Counted from the first letter of the stretch, positions 1 to 8,993 are shown. The stretch: DNA of 64,000 nt from Gordonia westfalica (GCF_900105725.1 NZ_FNLM01000036.1:1-64000); one strand, 5' to 3'. A program made the numbers and translations. The notes: generated from the letters alone by a model not told the origin.

Positions 1-114
1 CGCGGCGGTGTCATTAGTGCCACTCCCCGAGTTGGCATCACCCCCGCCCAGTCACCCACGAGACCGTGCTCGCCGACGAAGAACACGCCCCCCACGCGCG
101 GAGCATAAGTTTCC

Positions 115-654
115 TCAGCTACCTCTTGTGTGAGGAAGCTGTGGTGCCTGCTGCGACACGGGCATCGACCGCGGCACGGGAGGCAGACCCCTCGCGGTGA
201 TCTTCGATGCCACCGCCGAATCCGGTACCGCACCTGCCGTCACGTCCTCCAGGATTTGGGCTGCCTCATCACGGGCCGTGCGGGTCTCGTCCCGCAGGGT
301 GGCGACAGCGTTCACCACGGCTGGGGTGTAGGCGTCGGGGTCGTAGTCCTCGATCAACTCCTGCAGCGTGTGCGAACCTTCTGTCAGGACAACCGAATAC
401 CACTTCGACCGGTAATCCTTCGCCCCGAAGATCGCCTTCTGCACCTGGTACGGACCCTCAGGGAGCAACCCCGAGTCGTAGAAACCAGGGGCGGACGGGT
501 GCGTGGGCGGGTTGATGGGGATGACGGTGGGCGCCGAGTACACGGTCACCCCAGCGTTGTTGCGGTCCACCGGCACCCGAATCCACAGTTTCGAATCCCG
601 CGGCGGGAACCCCCCATCGGGGAGCTGATACACACCAGTCAAACGTCCGGACAT
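115..654 (-). pseudogene. Inverted partial copy of the tail-spike gene (N-terminal part)
   Basis: The start ATG at 654 follows a clear AAGGAAG ribosome site. The first residues (MSGRLTGVYQLPDGG) match the start of the gene at 4977 on the other strand. About 160 residues are shared. Near the end the frame is lost: this copy lacks one C of a CC pair near position 141 that the other arm has, and the bases near 197 also differ, so it runs out of frame to a stop at 115. The full gene would continue beyond base 1. It encodes the head-proximal part of a phage tail fibre or spike, with a helical Ala/Asp/Glu-rich stretch near residues 110-150 that could trimerise. Confidence 0.7.
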
Positions 655-698
655 GAACTTCCTTTCGAACAGGAGGGGGGGTACCGCAGACGGGCGCC

Positions 699-2012
699 TT
701 ATGCGGGGGTGATGTTGATCCAGCAGCCAGACACTGACTGAGGTCCGCCATTCGAGGCATGCCACATGGTGAGTTGGTCGCCTGCGGCGACGGTCAACGA
801 CACTGTGCCGGTGAGTCCGACGCTGCCGACGTCGACACCGTTGCGTTGGATTTTGATGTTGCCGTTACCAGTCGCCGACCAGGTGAGGGTGACGTTCCCG
901 GCGCCCTTCACGACGAGCGCATTGTTGGTGACCGTCGCCGGATAGGTGGGGTCAGAGGTGAACCCGGTCACCTGCACATACGGGAGGAACGAGTTCGATA
1001 CTGACCCGTTCTGCATGCGTTGACGGGTGAACGTGACGAGGGTGGCGGTCGCGGCACTCGATGTTGCAGCACTGTTGGTGCCGGTCAGGGTGTGGCGGGG
1101 TCGGGATGTGGCTGTGCCAGTGACAGTCACAGTGTTGGCGGCGGCGAGCTGGGGGCGCAGGTCTGCGGTGTCGGCGACATTAATGGTTTGCAGTGCCGCC
1201 AGCGTGTAGCGTGCCCGCGCCGTACCGGTTTGGTCGGCAGCCACCGTTTGAGAAGCGGCTAACGGTACGCGTAGGCCACCCAGTTCGGTGGCCTGCCCCA
1301 CGGTGGTGGTTTGGGTGGCGGAGATGGTGTGTCGTACCCTCACCACCGCCACAGACGTCACCTCGAACGTTTGGGAGGCATCCGCATTCACCGATCCCAC
1401 CGATGGCACTGACGATGCTGTCGGCGCCACCACCATGTCTTGTGCTGCATCCAGCTCAATGCGTGGGCGGGTGACGACAGGTTGGGTGATGGTGATGTCT
1501 TGTGTGGCGGTCAGGGTGTAGAGAGTTGCCGTCGACGCTGCAGGGGTGACAGTGGTCGCTTGTGTAGCGTCGAGTGTGTAGCGGGCGCGGCCATCGCTGC
1601 TGGTGTCGGTGGTGATGGTGTTGGTTGCGGTCAGGGTGTAACGGGCACGCACCACACCCACACCAGCCACCACACCCGAACCGGTACCGGCTATGCCGAC
1701 ACCGAGTTTCCCGGACTGCCCCACCTGGACGGATTGCTCCGCATAGTCCACGCAGAGTCGGGCGTACACCACACCCGCAGCGGTGACGGTGATGGTGTTG
1801 CCGGACATCAACCGTTCTTTGGTGCGGGGCCGGCGGGTCCGATAGTGCGGGGCCGTCGGCAACCTCACCCCAGTGTGCCGGGCTTCCGGTACCACCACCC
1901 GCGTGTGGGGTGCAGCAGGTAGCACCACACCCACCCGCGGAACCGGTACCGCCGTAAACAGGTAGGGACGGTTGGGGACTGCCGTCACCACCCTGCCTGC
2001 CAGAACGATCAT
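699..2012 (-). CDS. Repeat-rich phage tail/fibre protein
   Basis: 437 residues, with the start ATG directly abutting the stop of the upstream tail gene. The centre (about residues 70-330) is built of degenerate units of roughly 20-24 residues with a Thr/Ala-rich beta-strand pattern such as RARYTLDATQATTVTP, repeated about ten times. The last 110 residues form a different, Gly/Asn-rich beta domain (NGNIKIQRNGVDVGSVGL) resembling a receptor-binding or carbohydrate-binding tip, though this is an inference. It lies between a short tail-fibre-type protein and the tail spike, as expected for the adhesion module of a siphophage. The Arg/Pro-rich first 65 residues are atypical, so the real start may be the internal ATG at MSGNTITVTA. 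The copy in the other arm is frameshifted. Confidence 0.65.
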   Translation of the reverse strand: MIVLAGRVVTAVPNRPYLFTAVPVPRVGVVLPAAPHTRVVVPEARHTGVRLPTAPHYRTRRPRTKERLMSGNTITVTAAGVVYARLCVDYAEQSVQVGQSGKLGVGIAGTGSGVVAGVGVVRARYTLTATNTITTDTSSDGRARYTLDATQATTVTPAASTATLYTLTATQDITITQPVVTRPRIELDAAQDMVVAPTASSVPSVGSVNADASQTFEVTSVAVVRVRHTISATQTTTVGQATELGGLRVPLAASQTVAADQTGTARARYTLAALQTINVADTADLRPQLAAANTVTVTGTATSRPRHTLTGTNSAATSSAATATLVTFTRQRMQNGSVSNSFLPYVQVTGFTSDPTYPATVTNNALVVKGAGNVTLTWSATGNGNIKIQRNGVDVGSVGLTGTVSLTVAAGDQLTMWHASNGGPQSVSGCWINITPA

Positions 2013-2357
2013 CTACGTGATGGTGATCGTGGGGGTGACGTCGATGGTGGCGTTCGCACTGACTGTGGTGGAGGGGATGGACAGTTTGTCCAAATAGGTG
2101 CCGGAGGTTTGCGCCGAGTACACGCCGGCCGCGACGACGGTGGTGGCGGGCACGTTGATCGACACCTTCGACCCGGTCATGGAACCCGACGCCGGAGTCC
2201 CCCAGGTCGTCTGCTGGCGGGCATACGCGGGGGTACCGCCCGACACCTCGGATGCGCCGGTGCTGCCGGGGTCGGCGGTGTGCAGGGAAATCCACGTTCC
2301 CTGCGCTGCATACGCATTGAGCAGGGCGGTTTTCATCGCGTTGGTGGCGAGTGCCAT
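2013..2357 (-). CDS. Phage tail-fibre-type small structural protein
   Basis: 114 residues starting MALATNAMKTALLNAY, behind a good ribosome site (AGGAGAATGAC). The pattern of an N-terminal helix, then WISLHTADPGSTGASEVSGG, then YARQQTTWGTPASG is typical of a family of short actinophage proteins usually annotated as tail fibre or minor tail proteins. These precede or support longer fibres. The stop codon touches the start of the next gene, so the tail genes are tightly coupled. This copy is intact, while the copy at 3279 is 2 nt shorter and frameshifted, which suggests this arm carries the correct reading. Confidence 0.7.
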   Translation of the reverse strand: MALATNAMKTALLNAYAAQGTWISLHTADPGSTGASEVSGGTPAYARQQTTWGTPASGSMTGSKVSINVPATTVVAAGVYSAQTSGTYLDKLSIPSTTVSANATIDVTPTITIT

Positions 2358-2358
2358 G

Positions 2359-2481
2359 TCATTCTCCTAGGTTGTAGTTGATGTCGAGGTGGAGGGTTTG
2401 TTCGGCGGTGAGGTCGACGTGTTCCCGCCCGTGATCGTCGATCCAATGTCGGGTGCCGTTGTCGTCGGTCCACTCAGACAC
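2359..2481 (-). CDS. Small phage protein (40 residues)
   Basis: A short acidic/His-rich protein starting at GTG (VSEWTDDNGTRHW). Its start overlaps the stop of the preceding tail gene (GTGTCTGA), and the next gene begins one base after its stop region. The tight spacing, coupled start and identical intact frame in both arms (3155-3277) support it as a real gene. It has no recognisable family. Its place among tail genes suggests a connector or assembly helper, but that is only positional. Confidence 0.55.
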   Translation of the reverse strand: MSEWTDDNGTRHWIDDHGREHVDLTAEQTLHLDINYNLGE

Positions 2482-2783
2482 GGCGGACTGCTTTCCCGTA
2501 GTAGAGGGGATATTCCTGGGTGGGGGTTTCGGGCATCGACACCGTGAGCAGGAAGTGGGTGGCCCGCCCGATGATGGGGGCCAGCGTTTCCTGTTGCACC
2601 ACATAGTCGATGGAGGGTGGTTCCACCACGCCGGGGATGGAGATGATGGGGGTGGTGGCGTTCCGGACGGGGTCGCCTTCGAAAAAGTAGAGGGTCGATG
2701 CTGCACCGACCGGCCACGATGTGATGTTGCCGGAGGTGGCGTCGATGGGGTCGAGGGAGAAAACCAGGTCACTGTTCTGGTAG
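2474..2783 (-). CDS. Phage tail-associated protein, C-terminal part (inverted copy)
   Basis: The frame encodes a beta-rich protein (LVFSLDPIDATSGN, STLYFFEGDPV, PPSIDYVVQQETLAPIIGRA) ending in YYGKAVRRV. It enters the inverted repeat at 2783, so its N-terminus is missing in this arm. An in-frame ATG at 2818 lies in the spacer and is probably not the natural start. In the right arm the same protein is preceded by a natural-looking upstream sequence. The function is unknown, and position suggests a tail or head-tail protein of a siphophage. Confidence 0.5.
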
Positions 2784-3162
2784 AGATCGCCGCGATGTTC
2801 GCGGCATCGGTAGCTCACGCAGTCGAGACACCATGGATCGACCGCGGAGCCCCCCTACCAGAACAGTGACCTGGTTTTCTCCCTCGACCCCATCGACGCC
2901 ACCTCCGGCAACATCACATCGTGGCCGGTCGGTGCAGCATCGACCCTCTACTTTTTCGAAGGCGACCCCGTCCGGAACGCCACCACCCCATCATCTCCAT
3001 CCCCGGCGTGGTGGAACCACCCTCCATCGACTATGTGGTGCAACAGGAAACGCTGGCCCCCATCATCGGGCGGGCCACCCACTTCCTGCTCACGGTGTCG
3101 ATGCCCGAAACCCCACCCAGGAATATCCCCTCTACTACGGGAAAGCAGTCCGCCGTGTCTGA
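2784..3162 (+). pseudogene. Phage tail-associated protein, frameshifted, N-terminus in spacer
   Basis: From 2786 the spacer reads as natural protein (IAAMFAASVAHAVETPW), then IDRGAP. One extra C in a run of six at 2851-2856 then shifts the frame, after which the known tail protein follows (YQNSDLVFSLDPIDATSGN) up to YYGKAVRRV. The spacer is therefore ordinary phage coding DNA continuous with this arm. A second shift near 2990 is a C lost from a homopolymer. The frame is still open at its left end, so the gene start is not present. The damage is probably sequencing error and not mutation. Confidence 0.6.
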
Positions 3163-3277
3163 GTGGACCGACGACAACGGCACCCGACATTGGATCGACG
3201 ATCACGGGCGGGAACACGTCGACCTCACCGCCGAACAAACCCTCCACCTCGACATCAACTACAACCTAGGAGAATGA
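3155..3277 (+). CDS. Small phage protein (40 residues), second copy
   Basis: Identical in translation to the protein at 2359-2481 (VSEWTDDNGTRHW to YNLGE). The GTG start overlaps the stop of the gene before it. It is the only gene of the right arm that escaped indels. It has no recognised family, and its place is between two tail genes. Confidence 0.5.
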   Translation: MSEWTDDNGTRHWIDDHGREHVDLTAEQTLHLDINYNLGE

Positions 3278-3278
3278 C

Positions 3279-3621
3279 ATGGCACTCGCCACCAACGCGA
3301 TGAAAACCGCCCTGCTCAATGCGTATGCAGCGCAGGGAACGTGGATTTCCCTGCACACCGCCGACCCCGGCAGCACCGGCGCATCCGAGGTGTCGGGCGG
3401 TACCCCGCGTATGCCCGCCAGCAGACGACCTGGGGGACTCCGGCGTCGGGTTCCATGACCGGGTCGAAGGTGTCGATCAACGTGCCCGCCACCACCGTCG
3501 TCGCGGCCGGCGTGTACTCGGCGCAAACCTCCGGCACCTATTTGGACAAACTGTCCATCCCTCCACCACAGTCAGTGCGAACGCCACCATCGACGTCACC
3601 CCCACGATCACCATCACGTAG
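3279..3621 (+). pseudogene. Tail-fibre-type protein, frameshifted copy
   Basis: Begins MALATNAMKTALLNAY as in the left arm, but is 343 nt instead of 345. One base is missing near 3403 (TACCCCGCGT against TACCCCCGCGT) and another near 3563, so the frame is lost. The ribosome site AGGAGAATGAC is preserved. Corrected, it would give the same 114-residue tail protein as 2013-2357. Confidence 0.7.
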
Positions 3622-4932
3622 ATGATCGTTCTGGCAGGCAGGGTGGTGACGGCAGTCCCCAACCGTCCCTACCTGTTTACGGCGGTACCGGTTCCGCGGG
3701 TGGGTGTGGTGCTACCTGCTGCACCCCACACGCGGGTGGTGGTACCGGAAGCCCGGCACACTGGGTGAGGTTGCCGACGGCCCCGCACTATCGGACCCGC
3801 CGGCCCCGCACCAAAGAACGGTTGATGTCCGGCAACACCATCACCGTCACCGCTGCGGGTGTGGTGTACGCCCGACTCTGCGTGGACTATGCGGAGCAAT
3901 CCGTCCAGGTGGGGCAGTCCGGGAAACTCGGTGTCGGCATAGCCGGTACCGGTTCGGGTGTGGTGGCTGGTGTGGGTGTGGTGCGTGCCCGTTACACCCT
4001 GACCGCAACCAACACCATCACCACCGACACCAGCAGCGATGGCCGCGCCCGCTACACACTCGACGCTACACAAGCGACCACTGTCACCCCTGCAGCGTCG
4101 ACGGCAACTCTCTACACCCTGACCGCCACACAAGACATCACCATCACCCAACCTGTCGTCACCCGCCCACGCATTGAGCTGGATGCAGCACAAGACATGG
4201 TGGTGGCGCCGACAGCATCGTCAGTGCCATCGGTGGGATCGGTGAATGCGGATGCCTCCCAAACGTTCGAGGTGACGTCTGTGGCGGTGGTGAGGGTACG
4301 ACACACCATCTCCGCCACCCAAACCACCACCGTGGGGCAGGCCACCGAACTGGGTGGCCTACGCGTACCGTTAGCCGCTTCTCAAACGGTGGCTGCCGAC
4401 CAAACCGGTACGGCGCGGGCACGCTACACGCTGGCGGCACTGCAAACCATTAATGTCGCCGACACCGCAGACCTGCGCCCCCAGCTCGCCGCCGCCAACA
4501 CTGTGACTGTCACTGGCACAGCCACATCCCGACCCGCCACACCCTGACCGGCACCAACAGTGCTGCAACATCGAGTGCCGCGACCGCCACCCTCGTCACG
4601 TTCACCCGTCAACGCATGCAGAACGGGTCAGTATCGAACTCGTTCCTCCCGTATGTGCAGGTGACCGGGTTCACCTCTGACCCCACCTATCCGGCGACGG
4701 TCACCAACAATGCGCTCGTCGTGAAGGGCGCCGGGAACGTCACCCTCACCTGGTCGGCGACTGGTAACGGCAACATCAAAATCCAACGCAACGGTGTCGA
4801 CGTCGGCAGCGTCGGACTCACCGGCACAGTGTCGTTGACCGTCGCCGCAGGCGACCAACTCACCATGTGGCATGCCTCGAATGGCGGACCTCAGTCAGTG
4901 TCTGGCTGCTGGATCAACATCACCCCGCATAA
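3622..4932 (+). pseudogene. Repeat-rich tail protein, frameshifted copy
   Basis: Counterpart of the intact 437-residue gene at 699-2012. It starts at the ATG right after the previous stop. Frameshifts occur near 3720-3770 (in the Pro/Arg-rich N-terminus) and near 4535, and one C is missing just before the stop. The open stretches 3765-4535 and 4616-4925 translate to the same repeat array and C-terminal domain. Confidence 0.7.
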
Positions 4933-4976
4933 GGCGCCCGTCTGCGGTACCCCCCCTCCTGTTCGAAAGGAAGTTC

Positions 4977-7671
4977 ATGTCCGGACGTTTGACTGGTGTG
5001 TATCAGCTCCCCGATGGGGGTTCCCGCCGCGGGATTCGAAACTGTGGATTCGGGTGCCGGTGGACCGCAACAACGCTGGGTGACCGTGTACTCGGCGCCC
5101 ACCGTCATCCCCATCAACCCGCCCACGCACCCGTCCGCCCCTGGTTTCTACGACTCGGGTTGCTCCCTGAGGGTCCGTACCAGGTGCAGAAGGCGATCTT
5201 CGGGCGAAGGATTACCGGTCGAAGTGGTATTCGGTTGTCCTGACAGAAGGTTCGCACACGCTGCAGGAGTTGATCGAGGACTACGACCCGACGCCTACAC
5301 CCCAGCCGTGGTGAACGCTGTCGCCACCCTGCGGGACGAGACCCGCACGGCCCGTGATGAGGCAGCCCAAATCCTGGAGGACGTGACGGCAGGTGCGGTA
5401 CCGGATTCGGCGGTGGCATCGAAGATCACCGCCGAGGGTCTGCCTCCCGTGCCGCGGTCGATGCCCGTGTCGCAGCAGGCACCACAGGCTTCCTCACACA
5501 AGAGGTAGCTGAGGAAACTTATGCTCCGCGCGTGGGGGCGTGTTCTTCGTCGGCGAGCACGGTCTCGTGGGTGACTGGGCCGGGGGTGATGCCAACTCGG
5601 GAGTGGCACTAATGACACCGCCGCGTTGACTGATCTCATCGCTGCCGTGCCTGACGGTTCGACGATCGTCTTCGATGCCACCAAGACCTACCGCTCGACC
5701 CCTTGTCGATCACCGTAAGTCACTCACGCTCGACTTCAATGGCGCACGGGTTGTGACGAAAACGATGGACTCCGGCGACCTGTCGGTGGCCAGCCCTTTA
5801 TCTCGTGGTCGTCCACCGTCGGCCCTGAGGTTGATCTCAGCAGCTCGGGTTCGCCCGTGGAGCTACCGAGGTAATCACGAACCCTTTCTCAGGATCGAAC
5901 GGGTTCTCAACCGACGACCTGGTCATCGTCCGTGACCGATACCCGTCGCCGGTGGGACACTGGCGCGAACGCCTCGTGGGTCGGACGCGGCGAGGTCAAC
6001 ATCGTGCAGTCGATCACGCCGTCCACAGGAACCGTGCGCCTCCGCATCCCCCTCAGCCACCAGTACCAGGCCAACTTCTCCGTGGTCCCCACGCTGCAAC
6101 GCATCTCGACCCCGGTCCGTCCGGTCGTCAAGAACATCGGACTCATCATCGACACCAACCCCGACGGCATGTACACCGGGACATCGAGACCTCAGGCGGT
6201 CACCTGTTCTACTTCTACGCCTGCGTGACCCCGAGTGGAGAACGTGCGCGCCGAGGGTGGAGAACCACATCGTCAACTTCAACAAGTGCCTGCGCCCGCG
6301 AACCATCGACATCGAGGGCGAAACCCATTCCAGACAGGATCAGGCACGGGTACATCGGGCGCATGACTCACTGCGTCGATGGCGAGTTCACCCGTAGCGT
6401 CGCCTACGGGACACGACACGTCGCCAACTACGTGGCGTCGGCGCGGTGTGGGTCGCGGTCGTGCCGGTCGTACCGCCCGCTGGGGTGTCCTACCAGACCC
6501 ACGGACTGCGGTCACGCGACATCTACTCGGTCGATGACACCGTGGTCGGCGGCGACTCGTCGGGCTGGTCACACGGCAACACCACCTACGCGGGCGACTA
6601 CGGTATCGCATTCTACGACCGCGCTACTACGGCACCAACAACGGTGTTCTCGCGCGCTGCGCAGCACTGGTACACGCATCATCGACCCGAGATTCACACA
6701 CAGCCAAGGCGTGGAGGTGTCGAGCCTCGCGTCAGACGTGATCGTGGACCTCACCAGGGACCATCGAGATATTCGGAGAAGCGGACGTCCTACGCGTACA
6801 CGCCGCGATGTCAACGCAGCGGCGAGTACAAGCGGCTCGGTCACGTCCACGGCCCGGCGATCTCGTTGGAACTCGCGCCCTGGTGTCCCTCGAGTGACTG
6901 TGCGGCCCGCATAGGTGGCGTCGAGTACGACCAGGGCGACGACCAGTTGCAGCGATGGGACGGCACCGACTGGGCCGAAGTCGAATCCGCAGCGGCGAGT
7001 ACAAGCCGGGCTCGGTCACCGTCCACGGCCCCGGCGATCTCGTTGGAACTCGCGCCCTGGTGTCCCTCGACGTGACTGGTGCGGCCCGCATAGGTGGCGT
7101 CGAGTACGACCAGGGCGACGACCAGTTGCAGCGATGGGACGGCACCGACTGGGCCGAAGTCGAATCCGGTGGCGCAGCAGGCGTCACGCTCGATACCGAC
7201 CAGACGATCACCGGGGCGAAGTCGATGGCCGAGGTGGGATTCTTCGGCACGTCCGCGCTCGGCACGAAGCCGTCCGCAACAGACGACCTCGGCACCGTCC
7301 TGTCCAGCCTTGGACTTCGCACTGCTGGTGGTGCGTATCCGATCACGACCTCGGGGGCGGTCGCTCTCACAGGCGGATTCCGTACCGGGCTCGGCAATCG
7401 ATCCGGTACCTACAACATCACCACCAACACCGCGCCGTTCAACATGTGCGATGCCAGTGGTGGAGCGTTCACGATCTCACTGCCGAACACCGGATCGGCT
7501 GGGTATCGCTTCACTATCAAGAAGATCGACGCCTCAGCCAACGCGGTCACCGTGTCCGCGCCGATCGGCATCGACGGTGTGCCGACCCTCGTGCTCACCG
7601 ATCAGTGGGAGTGGGTGGAGGTCGTCAGCACTTTCACCACAGGCCAGTACATGATCGTCGGTCGGGGCTGA
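4977..7671 (+). pseudogene. Phage tail spike with beta-helix (pectate-lyase-like) domain, multiply frameshifted
   Basis: The start ATG follows AAGGAAGTTC. Reading across shifted frames gives one long protein of roughly 890 residues: a fibre-like N-terminus and a helical linker; then LTDLIAAVPDGSTIVFDATK and LTLDFNGARVV, a pattern typical of the first rungs of pectate-lyase-3/right-handed beta-helix tail spikes; then a middle section (VNIVQSITPSTGTVRLRIPL); and a C-terminal domain ending MIVGRG. Frames change repeatedly between about 5060 and 6990, while from 6989 to 7671 the frame is clean. Such spikes bind or cleave the host cell-surface polysaccharide. The breaks are most likely uncorrected read errors, so the gene may be intact in the real prophage. 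No transcript or active-site claim is possible here. Confidence 0.6.
6816..7168 (+). repeat. Tandem duplication of about 175-180 bp inside the tail spike
   Basis: Copy A is 6816-6988 (173 bp) and copy B is 6989-7168 (180 bp). They read the same domain (GSVTVHGPGDLVGTRALVSL, then GVEYDQGDDQLQRWDGTDW), but A has seven net single-base losses and is out of frame, whereas B is clean and in frame to the gene end. This suggests the same molecule region represented twice at a contig join, not a biological repeat. Confidence 0.8.
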
Positions 7672-7704
7672 CCCCCGCCCATAACCGGAATCGGGACACC
7701 GCTG

Positions 7705-7932
7705 TCACGGCTCCCAGGCGTCGCCGAGTACCGCGGCGAGCCGGTCGGTGAGGTCCGGGGCCTCGGCGCGCTGGGAGTAGACCACGTCGTCGCATTCGAC
7801 GGCGAGTGCGAGTAGGTCGGGGTCGGGTGGTGTCCATCCGCCGTCGGTGGCTTGTGTCATTTCGGCTTGCTGGCGGCGCATCTGTGCGCGTATGGCTTCG
7901 GCTGCGGCGCGTAGTACGTCCCGATCGGTCAC
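7705..7932 (-). CDS. Small prophage protein, hypothetical
   Basis: 75 residues from a GTG start at 7932, with no strong ribosome site. It is acidic and helical: a basic/Ala-rich N-terminal helix (TDRDVLRAAAEAIRAQMRRQ) is followed by WTPPDPDLLALAVECDDVVY. It lies opposite and just past the tail-spike gene, where siphophages often have small reverse-strand genes. No family is recognised. The composition looks coding and the opposite strand offers no alternative, but short length keeps confidence modest. Confidence 0.45.
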   Translation of the reverse strand: MTDRDVLRAAAEAIRAQMRRQQAEMTQATDGGWTPPDPDLLALAVECDDVVYSQRAEAPDLTDRLAAVLGDAWEP

Positions 7933-7962
7933 CAGGTGATCATACGGGTTTCGTGAAATGTG

Positions 7963-7992
7963 TTGCGCTGCAACAGAAGTCGATGCTACTGT
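7963..7992 (+). promoter_or_regulatory. Predicted sigma70-type promoter of the structured RNA
   Basis: TTGCGC (7963-7968) and TACTGT (7987-7992) are separated by 18 bp, which would start transcription close to 7999, right where the long stem begins. This is prediction by motif only. Confidence 0.4.
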
Positions 7993-7998
7993 TATCTC

Positions 7999-8174
7999 AC
8001 AAGTTCAGAGCGGGTGAGGTTCAGGAACACACACTGATCGTCGGAGCGCGATGCGCCGGCCACTGATAGGAAACACTGGGAACCCGATCGCAGAGCGTCA
8101 TGATGCGACACCCGCTCTGAACTTGGACAACCTTGAACGCCCCATCCTCTTCGTGAGGGTGGGGCGTTTTCTTT
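7999..8174 (+). ncRNA. Candidate structured small RNA of the prophage
   Basis: A perfect 16-bp inverted repeat (AAGTTCAGAGCGGGTG at 8001-8016 and its complement at 8110-8125) would close a loop of about 93 nt. That loop has a further small hairpin (GCGC-GAT-GCGC near 8048-8058). A rho-independent terminator follows within 13 nt, and a plausible promoter lies immediately upstream. No convincing reading frame fills the segment. The layout of promoter, long closing stem and terminator is that of a free-standing small RNA of about 175 nt. It matches no RNA family I can name. Phages of actinobacteria are known to express non-coding RNAs in lysogens, but equivalence is not shown. Confidence 0.55.
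8138..8174 (+). terminator. Rho-independent terminator
   Basis: A stem of 12 bp (CGCCCCATCCTC with one G-T pair to GAGGGTGGGGCG) with a TTCGT loop, followed by TTTTCTTT. It is the clearest intrinsic terminator in the prophage region and ends the candidate small RNA. Confidence 0.8.
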
Positions 8175-8360
8175 GCGTTGAGGGGAACCCCGCCACCCCG
8201 CGGCTGCGTCCAAGGCTCATGACTCCACGCATCCGCATCTACCGACCACCCTACGATCCGGACTGCCCCGAATGCCGGCGACTGGTGGAGGACTTTGGGG
8301 GAGACGCCAGTCTGTTGGTGTCCCCAAAGTCGGATCAAAGTGCGGACTGGACGGACTGGT

Positions 8361-8732
8361 TCAGGACGGACGCAGAATCTCCCGCTCCGCATTCACGTCC
8401 ACCAACTCACTCAGTGATACCTGATCGAGGCCAAGGGTGAGCTCTGTGACAGTACGTGATGTGACCTGCCGCCAGCGGCCCTTGGCAAACACAAAGTCAC
8501 CCTCCTGGATGTCCTTGAATAGCGTGGGCACCGGACCATTCGCGAGTGCGCTCAGCCATTGACTTTCCCTGCCACCGTTGCGCACTCCGCAGGTCAGCGG
8601 AGGTGACTGACACTCTGCGCGGCCCCAGACTGTGGGCCGAGCGCGTACCTGAGTTCGCTCCTCGCGGCTGATGATCTGCGATCCACACGCGCACGTTCCG
8701 AATTGCCGGGTGTTGCCTGTGAGTTGACCCAT
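8361..8732 (-). CDS. Prophage protein, hypothetical
   Basis: 123 residues. The N-terminal part has a Cys pair (CAC in the first 20 residues). The C-terminal half (DIQEGDFVFAKGRWRQVTSR) looks like a small SH3-like beta barrel of the kind seen in short phage proteins, two of which lie nearby on the other strand. The start ATG at 8732 has a weak ribosome site. No family can be assigned. The stop lies next to the unassigned stretch 8175-8360, which holds no convincing gene. Confidence 0.4.
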   Translation of the reverse strand: MGQLTGNTRQFGTCACGSQIISREERTQVRARPTVWGRAECQSPPLTCGVRNGGRESQWLSALANGPVPTLFKDIQEGDFVFAKGRWRQVTSRTVTELTLGLDQVSLSELVDVNAEREILRPS

Positions 8733-8810
8733 GTGGGGATCTTAATGGCTTGCCCGGCAAGGGTGGGTGTGTCACCGGAGAAATAGGCCACAACCTGGGA
8801 CAATAGGAGA

Positions 8811-8993
8811 ATGACCGTAGCCGAACTGATCGCCAAGCTGCAGCAGATGCCCCAGGATGCCACCGCCTGTATCGACTGGGCGCAGATGGGCGTGTGGTCT
8901 GAACCTACGGGCGGCTACTACTACGGCGAAGCCGAGAGTGTCGTCCTCCATGACGGAGACGTGTACATCACCTCTGGTGAGGTCGAGCCGTGA
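8811..8993 (+). CDS. Small prophage protein (60 residues)
   Basis: The start ATG sits behind TAGGAGA. The opening MTVAELIAKLQQMPQDATA is the pattern of many short actinophage proteins in which an N-terminal helix-turn is followed by a beta-rich body (here EAESVVLHDGDVYITSG). Family function is unknown. It is the first of four overlapping small genes running to the prophage edge: its stop overlaps the next start (GTGA). Confidence 0.65.
   Translation: MTVAELIAKLQQMPQDATACIDWAQMGVWSEPTGGYYYGEAESVVLHDGDVYITSGEVEP

Larger units (their letters stand above)
1..2783 (-). repeat. Left arm of 2.8-kb inverted repeat (prophage tail genes)
   Basis: These bases are the reverse complement of 2856-5625, separated from that copy by 72 nt of non-repeated DNA. 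The tail genes read leftward here and rightward in the other arm. This arm is 13 nt longer and keeps two long frames (699-2012, 2013-2357) intact, so it is the better-quality copy, but it also has indels near its outer end (about positions 150 and 200). The repeat reaches base 1, so its outer limit is unknown. Confidence 0.95.
2856..5625 (+). repeat. Right arm of 2.8-kb inverted repeat (error-rich copy)
   Basis: This is the inverted duplicate of 1-2783, reading in the direction of the downstream phage genes. It carries many one-base losses in homopolymers compared with the left arm, for example four instead of five C in the Ile-rich stretch near 2990 and one C fewer near 4925. These break most frames. 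The sequence continues without a break into the tail spike, so this is the genuine orientation, although it is read from low-quality data. Confidence 0.93.

Noticed and set aside
2784..2855. Hairpin telomere of a linear prophage or plasmid
   Set aside because: The centre is not palindromic: it is 72 nt of coding sequence continuous with only one arm, and the arms differ by error-like indels.
8051..8440. Rightward gene across the candidate RNA and terminator
   Set aside because: The frame would cross a strong terminator and a perfect stem, and its composition is Arg/Pro-rich without domain features.
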